From Undaria pinnatifida (lineage: Eukaryota; Sar; Phaeophyceae; Laminariales; Alariaceae), in contig JABAKD010000005.1 in NCBI GenBank assembly GCA_012845835.1, positions 159,075 to 223,074 of the forward strand: DNA of 64,000 nucleotides, read 5' to 3'. Made by a program: the position numbers and the translations under genes. Of the stretch, positions 43,331-53,945 are shown piece by piece (positions within the stretch are counted from its first letter, which is position 1; every line of letters begins with the position of its first letter). A model generated the notes under the pieces. The model worked only from the letters and a program-made list of their open reading frames with translations. It did no database searches and was not told where the DNA came from.

Positions 43331-44429
43331 GCTCTTTAGGTTATTGTTTGTTGAGTGCGCTGTTCTTTGTGCACGCTGGTGTAGGAAGTGCAAGGTTTTT
43401 ATGGGGTGTAGTAATACACTATTGGTGCGAAGAGGCGATGACATTCTCGATATTGTCTCTCTGTTAAAAAATCATTATTACCGAACCCATAACGCAATCC
43501 TGATCCCCAGGTATCGCCGAAAACGAATAACCAATTCGAGTACGCGCCCCAGCACCGTTACGAGCAGTGCTGCCCGATTTCGTGATACAGTCATTTGGGC
43601 GACCCGTTGAACGTTCAGTCGTTAGACCGAGCGGGTGAAATTGCACATGGCAATTATTTGTCACCTGTTAACTCAAGCAACTATAGCGTGTAGAAACCCC
43701 TTCTTTGGCGGAGGCAGCATTTTGGCATCCTAAAAATTGGACTGTAACTGCAAGCCACACGATTATAGGTCGCGCGTACACATTGACGGCCACCGGTAGA
43801 ATCAGGTGCCGATCCTATCGGATGTCAATACCCTAATTTAACCTCACAAAGTTGGGAAGCGGGCTCATGGTGTGGGGAAATATGAGGGTCGATCGGTCTA
43901 ATCAGGGCGTTTGTCTACTGGGTCTTGGTCCGACAACGAATTTCACCTTTAAACACGAAAACCCTGACGCAATAATATAGCGCTGCAGCTTGAAGGTTGA
44001 AGCAAAGTCTCGCCGTTTTCCTAAATGAATTTTCTTCCTTGGGGAGGCACATTTAGACGACCGTCATAAACACACAAAACATGTCCTAAACCTCGTACTA
44101 GCCCGTTCTTAACGGGCGCGAGACGGTTTGGATCACTTCTCCGGGTTGGGATTCACCAAACGCATCAGCGTATGTTTTCAACGGCACCAACACATTCAGG
44201 TCAGCTGCACATTACATTGCCATTACGTTATCGAGATCCCTGTTCGTATGATATTTACTCTGAGCCGTTTAATCCGCCTCTTCCTTTTCATGTTTGTTCT
44301 AACAGGATGGCCGCACTCTTTTAGTCCAACCGACCGAACACATGTCTGCCCTCTGCGTAGTAAAAGGTAACGTTACATCCCATCTTGTGACATGTAAAAT
44401 GTCCAACGGAGCAACGCGATTGCTGTCTC
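43331..44429. other. Unassigned region
   Basis: A 95-codon + frame (43323-43610) and an 80-codon + frame (44128-44370) have no known domain. No repeat shared with the window was noticed before 44430. Confidence 0.4.
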
Positions 44430-44700
44430 CACCAAGGGCGCACAAAAAACAAAAATCGACACCTACGTACCAAAACGTTTTTTTCGCCCATCCACAGGGG
44501 GGGGGATACGAAGACCCCATCCCCCCCATTACGCCACATAACTTCATTTGCAAAGAACCCCCATTCCAAATCCTATATCATTAAGGGGCAGGGGCGGTAC
44601 TATAGAGCAGACACGCAGCCCCCTGGTCGCACTACTGCAGCCTGCGTATCAGCTACGCACTGCGCAGAGCAACGGAGAAAAAGGGAGAGAGCAAGAGAGA

Positions 44701-44787
44701 ATGGTCACAATGAGCTCAGCCTCCACCGTGAAGGGACCCCTGCTGCAAACCTCCTTCGACAAGGCAGCTTCGTTACAAAGCGTCTGA
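44701..44787 (+). pseudogene. Early-terminated homologue of the 31.07-kb frame
   Basis: ATG at 44710 starts MSSASTVKGPLLQTSFDKAA and stops at TGA (44785-44787), where copy A continues with GKPGDGED. Downstream the homologous codons are still readable in frame (GEDFICCRGANFGDDSGMDE). A single nonsense change thus separates the two copies here. Confidence 0.4.
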
Positions 44788-45276
44788 GGAAAGCCAGCCG
44801 ATGGCGAGGACTTCATCTGCTGCCGCGGAGCCAATTTCGGTGATGATTCAGGAATGGACGAGGGCCAGGCCATTGAGCATGAGTGCTCGGCACAGCACAG
44901 ACAGTGAGTGGAGAGGCATGAGGGCTGTAGTGTGATATTGGAGGGTATCGTGTACCTCGCAGCAGCAGCAGCAGCAGCGGCAAGCACTGACGGGAAAGAC
45001 AAAACTCTCGTTTATCATATATACATGTATGTGAAAGTGCTCACCATCGAGCAGTGTGTTTAGTGCGGTCTCCCCCCCAATATCTGACAACATCAGCAGT
45101 AGCAGAAGCCTATCCTTGGCAGCAGCAGCAGCAGAGCAGCATTACCAGAAGCCGAAGCCGCATGATCAAAATCGACAAAAATAACGCGCACGAATTGCGA
45201 ACCAACTAAGTTACTCGCGTCCCTGTTGGTCCCTGCACGCCTTTCGCATGCGAGCAGAGCACTTTGCCTATCGGAA

Positions 45277-45380
45277 AAATCGCCGCGCAGACCAGCAGCG
45301 GCAACTGGGTGTGCAAGAAGTGCAAGCGCGATTTCGGACGCAATATACAGCAACTGAGCCGGACTCGACGTGAAAACTAA
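45277..45380 (+). pseudogene. Decayed C2H2/BED-like zinc-finger peptide, copy B
   Basis: Reads IGKIAAQTSSGNWVCKKCKR, then DFGRNIQQLSRTRREN and a stop. The Cys-x2-Cys knuckle that copy A has lost is intact here. The downstream His pair of copy A is missing because the frame ends. See the copy A entry for the family argument. Confidence 0.4.
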
Positions 45381-45576
45381 CGAACAGTCGCTTCCACACA
45401 AGTAAGGACTTGTGAGGACAGCAGTTGTTGCATTCGCTGGCACAAGCAGTTTCTGAAAACAAATTAAAAACGTCAGCTGTGAGTACCACCGATTGAATGA
45501 TTGAAACTCAACTTTGCAAGTTTCGTGGTACATTAGATCTATGTTTCATTTGAGATATAGTGTTTGCGAAATATAT

Positions 45577-46739
45577 CTGTGTTGCGATCTATCGCCCCCC
45601 CCGATTTATGGGATCCCTTCGGCAGTATCCGAACCCCGCTGAAATATATCATCCACGCCAAAAATATCTGATCCCCCCAAAAAATATCTGATCCCCCCTA
45701 AACTATATGATCCCACCCCTGAAATATCCTAAAATATATAATCCCCCCCTGAAATATATGATCCCACCCTGAAACATATCACCCCCCCCCCTCCGCCTCA
45801 AACGGCCGGATGATTACCTACGAACAAGGGTGAATTATTGCCCCCCTGTATTCTATCAAAGAGCGGGGTGATATATTATAAAAAATGAAAATGAAGTGTT
45901 TAAGTGCGTTGGAAATCGCCACACCCTCCGCGCACCCCGATACACTGTATCAGGGGTGGCATTGCGTCTAATACGCGCGGCGGGGATTTCGATATTGCAG
46001 CCGGTGATATATACTGTATCAGGTGTGATATATCTCCTCACTGTATCACGGGGGGGGTGATATGTTTCACGGGGTGACCAGATATATCGCAACAGGCGGT
46101 ATCCTGTATGAGGGGTTATATAGTCCCAATGTATCTGGGAGGGGTGACATATTTCAGGGGGGATCAGATCTCTCAGAAGGTGATATACTGTATCAGGGGG
46201 TGATATATATAGGCCCCCGTGATCAACTGTATCTCAGGCCCCCTTGATAAATTGATATATTGATATATTGATATACTGTATATCACCGGGGGGGTCAGAT
46301 ATTTCAACCGGTAACATAGTGTATCACGGGGTGATACAGCCCCCATGACACACTGTATTAGGCCCCCATGATACACTGTATCAGGGGGTGTAAATATTTT
46401 TCATTTTCATTTTTTTTATTATAGTCTATCACCCCGCTCTTTGGTGCTCGAAGTAGAATACAGGGGGGCAATAATTCACCCTCGTCCGTAGGTAATCATC
46501 CGGCCGTTTGAGGCGGAGGGGGGGGGTGATATATATCAGGGTGGGATAATATATTTCAGGGGGGGGTCAAATATTTTAGGGGGGGATAGAATATTTCAGG
46601 GGGATCATATATTTTGGGGGGGGATCAGATATTTTTTTGGGGGATCAGATATTTTTACGTTGGATAACATATTTCAGCGGGGTTCGGATATTGCCGAAGG
46701 GATCCCATAAATCGGGGGGGCCGATAAATCGCAACACAG
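45577..46739. mobile_element. Foldback element with ~320-bp inverted arms
   Basis: The left arm (45577 to about 45895) starts CTGTGTTGCGATCTATCG. The right arm (about 46396-46739) ends CGATAAATCGCAACACAG. Shared arm segments, in mirrored order, include ATTTATGGGATCCCTTCGGC, AACCCCGCTGAAATAT, CTCCGCCTCAAACGGCCGGA, GAATTATTGCCCCCCTGTAT and AAAAAATGAAAATGAA. The outer arms are built of TGATCCCCCCTGAAATATA-like units. The ~500-bp centre consists of TGATACACTGTATCA and GGGGGTGATATA units in both orientations. No transposase frame. No target-site duplication was identified. Confidence 0.85.
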
Positions 46740-47235
46740 GTTCTCGGAGACTACTCACTTTCTTTTCCTTCGTAGAGACGTAGCTTTGTTCGATTCCACC
46801 AGAGCCCAGGATAGTCTCTGAGATCGGAGGCACGTGCCTCCGATCTATTTCCTAGATTTCCCGAATATAAAACGCCAACCTTATCATATCAAACCCATCC
46901 AAATGATCTCAAATTCAAATAATTACAGGCCTTTGAAGGCCGTATCTTAACACTAGTGCCCGGAATCGAACTTAAAAAATCTCGGAAATATGAAATAGCT
47001 CACGAAAGCCAAGCACTTGCACCGCTGTCAGGTCGACTGTATTATAACCCATCTGTTATTTTTTTAGTGTGGTTTCGTTATCTTTGATACAAATTAACTA
47101 ACCTGAAATCCGGAGTGAGTGAATCGATTTCTGGGACGTATTCAAGGGAGGTGATACTTTCGGCCCATTCCCGTTTTGTACTAAACTCTGGGCGGCTATA
47201 TAGCGATCGAATTTATCAATATAAAAATTCTGAAG
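46740..47235. other. Unassigned; weak tRNA-like B-box
   Basis: On the minus strand, AAGTTCGATTCCGGGCAC near 46955-46973 resembles a tRNA T arm, but no matching acceptor or anticodon arm was found. No gene recognised. Confidence 0.35.
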
Positions 47236-47386
47236 TCATGCATCATGCATCGTGCATCATGCATCATGCATCATGCATCATGCATCATGCATCGTGCATC
47301 ATGCATCATGCATCATGCATCATGCATCATGCATCGTGCATCATGCATCATGCATCATGCATCGTGCATCATGCATCATGCATTAT
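47236..47386. repeat. 7-bp tandem array (CATGCAT / CGTGCAT), ~21 units
   Basis: An almost pure heptamer array GCATCAT, with about every fourth to fifth unit changed to GCATCGT. Because 7 is not a multiple of three, all frames cycle through the same heptapeptide (HHASCIM). Both + frames seen here (47115-47426, 47245-47526) are artefacts. Confidence 0.95.
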
Positions 47387-48109
47387 GTGTATCAAGTACA
47401 GTATTGATACTCTATTTTTATGGTAGGAGCTTGAGGGGGGTTGGTACCGAACTGACCCCCCTCCCCCATAAAACTCATATTTACCGCGAACCCCGCCAGA
47501 GGAAAGGAAGAATGGGTCCTGGATAGTAACATAAATATTTTTTTCGTCATTTTTCCGACAGTGTTCGAGTGGTGCATCGCTGGCCTCTCACGTCTTCCGC
47601 CCCTTGGACACCGCCTTCTTCCAAAACTTGATAAAAGGACTTGGACTGGGAGCATTTCTTTGCTTTCTCCCTTGACGTTTGGTGGTTGCACTACGCATCA
47701 TCAGACCAGGTATCAGCGGAGCTCAGCTCAGCTCAGCAGCGCACCGCACCGCTACGTACCTCAGACGAGCAGCGCCGTGCGGTGAATGCCGTGCGGTGCC
47801 ATGCCCTGCCGTGCGGTGCAGTACTACTGTGCGGACGGCTGTACGATCGACTAAAACGTGCTTTGATCAAATCTCAGCTTTGCAAGGTGCGTGTGACGCT
47901 CGTGAAGGATACAGCTCGGTGACTCTCCTACTAACCTCCTCGTTCAGCCTGTATCCTACACACATTCTAAGGCACGCTCCAACCAAACAAGCACCTTTTC
48001 CAAGTTGAGCAACATATAGCGAAACCAAATACACGTCAGAACAAGTTGAGCAAAACATCACTCTTATTGTTACAAAATGCATAACATATTTAGTTTATGT
48101 CATGGTCCT
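47387..48109. other. Unassigned; GC-rich simple repeats
   Basis: From about 47715 to 47830 there are GCTCAGCTCAGCTCAGCAG and GTGCGGTGCCATGCCCTGCC-type repeats, a reverse-complement echo of 26517-26590. Overlapping + frames (47561-48008) and minus frames (47392-47691, 47867-48082) have no known domains. Confidence 0.4.
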
Positions 48110-48420
48110 CGGGACAGGGTCGCTTCCTATGTTCGTTCAAACGCCCCACTTGCAAACGAAATCATCCAGAGTAAGAACCACTACCAGGCAGCTGATGTCA
48201 CGGCATTATCTTTCTAGCCATCCATGACGTAGCTTTCATTCATCCCCCCTGCCCCCCTCCAACGACGCTCCATCTCCACACCCCGCACGATTGCCTAGAC
48301 CCAGCACCGCGCGTATAGCAAGCCCCTACATATATCGCGATCGGAGGATCACACACAATGTTGTGAACATCCGTGTCGACCAAATCTTTGATCTCAAAGC
48401 TGCAGTGTATATTATTAATA
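48110..48420 (+). repeat. F1 dispersed repeat, short copy
   Basis: Contains AACGCCCCACTTGCAAACGA, AGCCATCCATGACGTAGCTT, CGCACGATTGCCTAGACCCA, GCGATCGGAGGATCACACAC and CAAATCTTTGATCTCAAAGC. The middle is deleted, joining the 5' part directly to the terminus. It is immediately followed by a long copy. Confidence 0.7.
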
Positions 48421-48479
48421 TTTTTTGTGACCTAAACCTCTTGAAAACCCCTCCCCCCCCCCCCCCCCTCCCCCCCGCT

Positions 48480-49185
48480 CCTTTTTTATTGTTCCCTTTC
48501 TTTCTCTTGCCCAAGCGCCCCATCTAATTTCGTAATCCGCCGGAGTAATAAACACTTCCACGCCCTGGATATCGCCTCGTTATCGTTTTAGAGCCGTCCA
48601 TGCCGCTGCTGCAATTCCCACCCACCCCCGCCCCCAACGTCCCCACTTTCCCCACCACCCGCACCATCGCTTAGACCTAGCACCACGCGTATAGCAAACC
48701 CCCACATCTATGCGACCTATAGCCCCCCCCCCCCCCGCCCCCCGCCTCCCCCGCCACATTCCCCCCTCCTCCCCCACAATAAGGATATACAGTTTCTTTG
48801 CACAAGTTGACCTGCCCCACCCGTCCCCTCCCCCCCCTCCCGCTCCCCTTTTGATCAAAATCAGGCCCCCATGTCCTTCAAAACTCCGCCATCCCCTCAC
48901 CGGATATTCGACTTACAGGATTCACTTGATAAACTGATGCATTTCCTTCCACAGCTGCCAGATTTTGTCCCCCTCAGAAACGGGTACTATAGTTTCCGCG
49001 CACAGACTGCCTAACATCACCCTGTTGACCGTGATAGCTACACTGTAGTTGCAAGGGGAGTCGCCGACCTATATCCTTAACGAGGACACACAACCCGTAA
49101 TACGCGCGATCGGAGTATCACATACAGCTTGCAAAGATGAGTTTCGACAAAATATTCGATCTCTCAGCCGGATTGTATTTTAATA
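48480..49185 (+). repeat. F1 dispersed repeat, near full-length copy
   Basis: Has the same order as the 14.9-kb copy, from AAGCGCCCCATCTAATTTCG through GAGCCGTCCATGCCGCTGCT, CACCATCGCTTAGACCTAGC, a poly-C run, CACAATAAGGATATACAGTT, GGATATTCGACTTACAGGAT, CCCTGTTGACCGTGATAGCT and CGATCGGAGTATCACATACA to GATCTCTCAGCCGGATTGTA. The Gly-rich minus frame (48580-48900) recurs at 52547-52747 because the repeat recurs, not because it is a gene. Confidence 0.8.
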
Positions 49186-49439
49186 TGGATACTATATTCG
49201 AACTTTCATTTCTTCTTCTCCGTCTTCTGCGTCTTCTCCGTTTCTTGTATCCGTATCTCTTGTCCGGGGCCAGAAGGCAGGTTTTCGTGCTCTCCATTCA
49301 CTAAGGCACGCGCTTTCGTTTATGTGGCCAGAAGACCCAGGCTATCTTTCTTCTTAAACTCGAATCGAATTGCGCATACCCTCCCTGGTAGACGCCCTCT
49401 GCGGTGATTCCTTCTAAAAATATATTGGAAAATACATTC
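49186..49439. other. Unassigned spacer, CT-rich start
   Basis: TTCTTCTTCTCCGTCTTCTGCGTCTTCTCC-like pyrimidine repeats near 49209-49245. No gene recognised. Confidence 0.4.
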
Positions 49440-49535
49440 AACACTTTAGCCCACGTTGGATTCAAACCCTGGAACCAACTCTATCTAGTGGTAATATTTG
49501 ACAGCAACCACTAGACCACCGGGGCGACCCGGGGG
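49440..49535 (-). repeat. tRNA-derived SINE-like unit, copy 2
   Basis: On the minus strand it begins GGTCGCCCCGGTGGTCTAGT. The A box TGGTCTAGTGG matches the tRNA consensus well. The B box is GGTTTGAATCC, about 50 bases downstream, followed by AACGTGGGCTAAAGTGT. Immediately before its head, on +, is a G-run of about 16 (49530-49547). The head is shared with the 41.9-kb unit. Confidence 0.65.
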
Positions 49536-49961
49536 GGGGGGGGGGGCAATACACCAAGGAAAATGTCAATCAAACCCAAACGTTGTACACGTGTGTATCG
49601 TAGCTGCGGAATGTCAAACATCCGGCGAAAACTACAAAAATGAATTTGAAAGTCAGCTTGCGTACGTGCTAGGCGCATATTGGTACATACCTGGTACGGT
49701 TTAACACTCGTAGCTGAGCCCGACTCCACCGCATGTACCAACGATGAAGCTGAACCAATGTACCACTCCAAGAAGAGGGAAAAAGTAGCATTATCATGCT
49801 ATGTGGAGAAAATGCATGCAAAACATGGGAAGTAGAAAGCGGAGCACGGATAATACTGCCAGTACGCATAACGTAGACTCGCCAAAATGTGTGGTATAGC
49901 GAGGTAAGGTAAGTTCCACAGCGCTTCGATAAAAAATGACGCGTCCGATCTATAAATTAAT
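49536..49961. other. Unassigned spacer
   Basis: Short overlapping frames on both strands. TACCTGGTA occurs at about 49687. No gene recognised. Confidence 0.4.
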
Positions 49962-50045
49962 ACGCGCGATCGGAGTAACACGCACAGCTTGCCAAGATGA
50001 ATTTCGACGAAGTAACTGACGTCACAGCTGGAGTGTACGTAGTGT
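49962..50045 (+). repeat. F1 terminus, solo
   Basis: TACGCGCGATCGGAGTAACA, GCACAGCTTGCCAAGATGAA and GACGTCACAGCTGGAGTGTA, the last ~85 bp of F1, stand alone with no 5' part nearby. Confidence 0.75.
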
Positions 50046-52559
50046 TTTTTTGTTTTTTTTACCCCTGTGTATGGCAGTGACACTGGGAGCTGGGGCTACT
50101 AGTAGTGAGCAGCTACTTCTGAGTCACCATAAAATTCCGTAATTGCTTACGACATGCCATATGCACGCGGTTGTCCTTTTCCATTGTAGAAGGCTTATAT
50201 TCCTGGGTTTGATAGCTCACGAAGGACATAGATCGGCGCTTCCCCTTGTATCTAGGTTAATACAGGGTCAACAGGGTGGTGACAATCAATCTATGCACGG
50301 ACAGTATAAAACCCGTTCTTATCCGGGACAAAATATGACGGCTGTGGAAAGAATGAATCGGTTTATAGTGTATATCCTGTATGTAGCGTTACGATGAGGG
50401 GAGGGGGACGGGTGGAGGGGGCACCGGTCGCGTAATTGGATAGGAGCTTGCTACACGCGTATTGCGCGGAGGCGCTGGTGGGGCCGGCGGGTTAGGGGAG
50501 GGGTGAAAGTTAAAGACCATAAATATGCATGAAATGTAGCTTCTGCATGACACGAGTGGTTCGAAATGGAAGGAGAGAATATTGGTTTTGTCGGATAGTG
50601 TTTAGAACTTAATCGTAATGAAAGCCAGAAGGAAAGTTGTAATTGACGAATCTTCGACAAACCGGAAGAGAGACAAAAGTTATAGAGAGAATCAAGGAGA
50701 CGCTCGCGAGGGGTACGTCGTAGGGGAGAGGTGGAGGGGTCTCCCGTGATGTTCTTCCTCTTGATCTCGCCATATCCCCCAGGATAACTCGACGGAGCAT
50801 CGATCATTTCTACATTTATTCGTTGAGCCGGGGTGCATCGAATATCGCTCTCCAGATATTCTATTGTAAAGCGCAACTACCCTCCAATAGGTCGGCTGGC
50901 TATTCATTGCGTCTGATTCATCCGACACTCCGTTAATGTCAGGGTACTTTACACTACTTATGCGTATGCGTATGCCAGAGGCCTGTAAATGGTGAGGTTG
51001 CGGATAACGTTTAGTTTTCCGAATTTTGTACACCAGACTTCTTGATCCGCTCACATTGAGCAGCTGTCCGCATCCAATTAAATCCTAATTTAATCTACGA
51101 TTTAGTCAATAGGTAAATTGAAAATGGAGACAAGCTCTTGTGGCCAATAAAAAGATCAATTCGCCGATTACTGCAAGGCTACTCTGACGGTAAGCGGGAC
51201 TAGCTGATGGCACAGACTGAGTTTTGTGTATTTGAAAAAGGAAAAGTTAACCACTATCGGTTGCCGCGGTGGGGTCGACTCTCTATCCTCCATTCTGCTA
51301 CGAGTAAATGGGTTTGTCATGGAAATTGAATACCGCGCGGGTCGGTGGTTAAAGCTAACCTGGACAATCAATACCAAACGAAAATGAATTGCTGGGCGGG
51401 CCCACTAGTGGCTGGTAGTGGCGTGGGTAGGCGCAATCAAATCGAGTCGACGCGGGACGCAAGAGATGAATTAGTGTTTCCATGCAAATCTACGCGTGTG
51501 TCGTGGTGGGTAAGGGAAAGGAGAGCATTCCTGGCGACCGTTGATCTAAATTACAACTAGCCCTGGGGAAGGGATAGGAGTAAAATCATCCCGAAGATGA
51601 CGCAAGGGATTAACGAAACAGTAAGGTACAGTGAAATTGCTGCCAAGTTTTTGTTATGCTGTAAATCTTAACGTAGCTTATTCAACTTTACTACAGTGAT
51701 TCAAATGATACAATACCCCGAATGACGGTGTATACGACGCCCCCAAGGAAAACATTTTCGCCGTGAAACATGCCATAACCAGGCGGTATGGCATACTCAA
51801 GGGGTGTGAAATACAGCTTCCCCGGAGATTTAGAATTACCTCAAACGCGCTACAGAGCGAAATGCCACAAGATGTAGAGGTGGTGAGGATGGCACAACCT
51901 TGAGGATGTGATAATTGTCAGGATGCCATAAGGGGGGAGTGAAAACAGGTGTTCAACGTGGATTGGCTGCCACACTCCTGGCACGCTTTTGGGTCGGGCG
52001 ACTGTCGATGCCGCCTTCGAGCCCCCTAAAAGGCAGGGGTTAGGATGCAGGATACGGTTAGGGGTCGACCGTCGCCTTGGTGTAGGCCGATAGGTAAGAA
52101 TGAAATTGACCACAAGCGGCGGTTCAGAAGGTTGTTGCCGTCCCAACAGTGCATCGGGGGAGCAAATATCTTGTGGGTTCCATGCCCAATACTGGGCAGT
52201 GAAATGGTGAGGTAGTCGTATTCAACTAATTCGGTGATACATTATGCGAATATTTGGGGAATCCAAGCATGGCGTCGCCCGGTATGTATGCTCAAAGAGT
52301 ACTGAGACATTGTACAACGTCCCGGGTGCTATACACAACCAAACACGCTAAGTGTCAGGTGAGGTTTTCATACCGTGTTTCGGCGGCTTCATTTTGGCTT
52401 CATCGCCGGCACTGTAGGGAGGTGAGAAGAACTATGTGCTACGGTTACGCATGAGGGTGAGCGCACCCCTGTACCCCTCACCGGCCGTGAGTTTGGTTTG
52501 GTTGTGGGGGGGGGAGGGCGGAAGGATCGTCCAACTTTACTAGGAATTATATATATATA
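50046..52559. other. Unassigned 2.5-kb region
   Basis: The longest frames are minus 50451-50876 (141 codons) and minus 50692-51054 (120 codons), which overlap each other, and minus 51850-52146. None shows a recognised domain. No repeats were identified. A short TA run occurs at 52548-52561. Confidence 0.4.
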
Positions 52560-53040
52560 TATGACCTAAAGCCCTCCCCCCCCCTCCCCCGCCCCCCCCG
52601 CCACATTCCCCCCTCCTCCCCCACAATAAGGATATACAGTTTCTTTGCACAAATTGACCTGCCCCACCCGTCCCCTCCCCCCCCTCCCGCCCCCCTTTTG
52701 ATCAAAATCAGGCCCCCATGTCCTTCAAAACTCCGCCATCCCCTCACCGGATATTCGAGTTACAGGATTCACTTGATAAACTGATGCATTTCCTTCCACA
52801 GCTGTTAGATTTTGTCCCCCTCAGAAACGGGTTTTATAGTTTCCGCGCACACACTGCCTAACATCACCCTGTTGACCCTGATAGCTACGCTGTAGTTGCA
52901 AGGGGAGTCGCCGACCTATATCCTTAATGAGGACACACAACCCGTGATACGCGCGATCGGAGTATCACACACATCTTGCAAAGATGAGTTTCGACAAAAT
53001 ATTCGATCTCACAGCTGGAGTGTATTTTAATATTTATAAT
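52560..53040 (+). repeat. F1 dispersed repeat, 5'-truncated copy
   Basis: Starts at TATGACCTAAAGCCCTCCCC just after a TA run, then a poly-C run, CACAATAAGGATATACAGTT, CCCTGTTGACCCTGATAGCT, CGATCGGAGTATCACACACA and GATCTCACAGCTGGAGTGTA. It is very similar to 48720-49185. The clean break at the TA run suggests truncation on insertion. Confidence 0.8.
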
Positions 53041-53885
53041 ATACTCCGGAGTATATATTAGTGGATCATTCGAAAAAGCAACCGATCAGATGTATTCAAC
53101 GCGCAGGGAGTACAGTGGTTACCCTTGGATGGTACTGTTAGCGTAAGACTTGATGCTGGACTTCAAATTCTCCGTGAGTCGGACTTTCGGCATATATATT
53201 TGAAAAACGAAAGTCAAAGGAATCAACTGCTGGGAGCGCCTAAATAAAGAAGTGGGGGTAGGCGAAAGTCGATGCCAGTCAACAGGCGCGTGAGGGGCTG
53301 GGTGGTTTTTGCCCATGCCGTAATGAGGGAGCGGGGGAAGACCTGCGTACTACGCACCAAATAGGATGTGAGGAAACAGGTGTACGGAGAGCAGCAGTTG
53401 CCTTGTACATTCCGTGCTGCGCGTTTTGTCGTTGACATGGACATACTGACTATTGTCTTGCTTGTCCAAACCAAAGTGCGTGCCATAATCGAGGGAAATA
53501 CAAGAATATAAGGGTTGTGTACGTACGTAAAAGTTCGGCCAACCAATGAGACTTTCGTAAACTTAAAAGGTAGCCATGACCATCACACCTCACTCAGTAA
53601 CTACGCGGGGATTTACGAGCAGAGCGTGCAGTGAAGCAGGGTCATCGCTACACTTCCAAGGTGCGATGTAATCTACGAGTACTACACTGCTAGCGCTTTC
53701 AAGTTCACGTTGCGCGCCTTTTCTGTTGACCGTCCCATGTTGCATTTTCCAGGCGAGTTTGCCTTGGAAGAGACACGTGGCTATTTACTAGGGGTGGCGC
53801 TTTATGCCGAATTATTTCCTGAACAGCAAGTCTCCTTAATCGTAAATCGTCGGAATACCATTCATTCTTCTTGCCCTGTATCATT
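53041..53885. other. Unassigned region
   Basis: Minus frames at 53119-53316 and 53223-53546 are short and unrecognised. GTTGCATTTTCCAG near 53740 resembles a splice acceptor, but no coding exon follows it. Confidence 0.35.
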
Positions 53886-53945
53886 CTGATATCGATTGTA
53901 ATAGTCTGATATCCATTGTATTAGTCTGATATAGATTTTATTATG
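53886..53945. repeat. 20-bp tandem repeat, three copies
   Basis: CTGATATCGATTGTAATAGT, CTGATATCCATTGTATTAGT and CTGATATAGATTTTATTATG start at 53886, 53906 and 53926. Confidence 0.9.

Larger units (their letters stand above)
44430..45540. mobile_element. Putative DNA transposon remnant, copy B
   Basis: Matches 30785-31893 almost end to end: AAGGGCGCACAAAAAA, CCTACGTACCAAAACGTTTT, a G-run, AAGGGGCAGGGGCGGTACTA, the GCAGCAGCAGCAGC run, and GTCAGCTGTGAGTACCACCG near the right end. The left F1-type terminus of copy A is absent, so this copy is probably truncated on that side. Its right edge lies ~40 bp from the foldback element. Confidence 0.6.

Noticed and set aside
46955-47030. Possible tRNA gene on the minus strand (AAGTTCGATTCCGGGCAC)
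   Set aside because: The acceptor stem pairs over about five bases only, and no anticodon arm forms.
47115-47526. Frames of about 100 codons over the heptamer array
   Set aside because: A 7-bp repeat keeps every frame open with the same heptapeptide, so this is not evidence of a gene.
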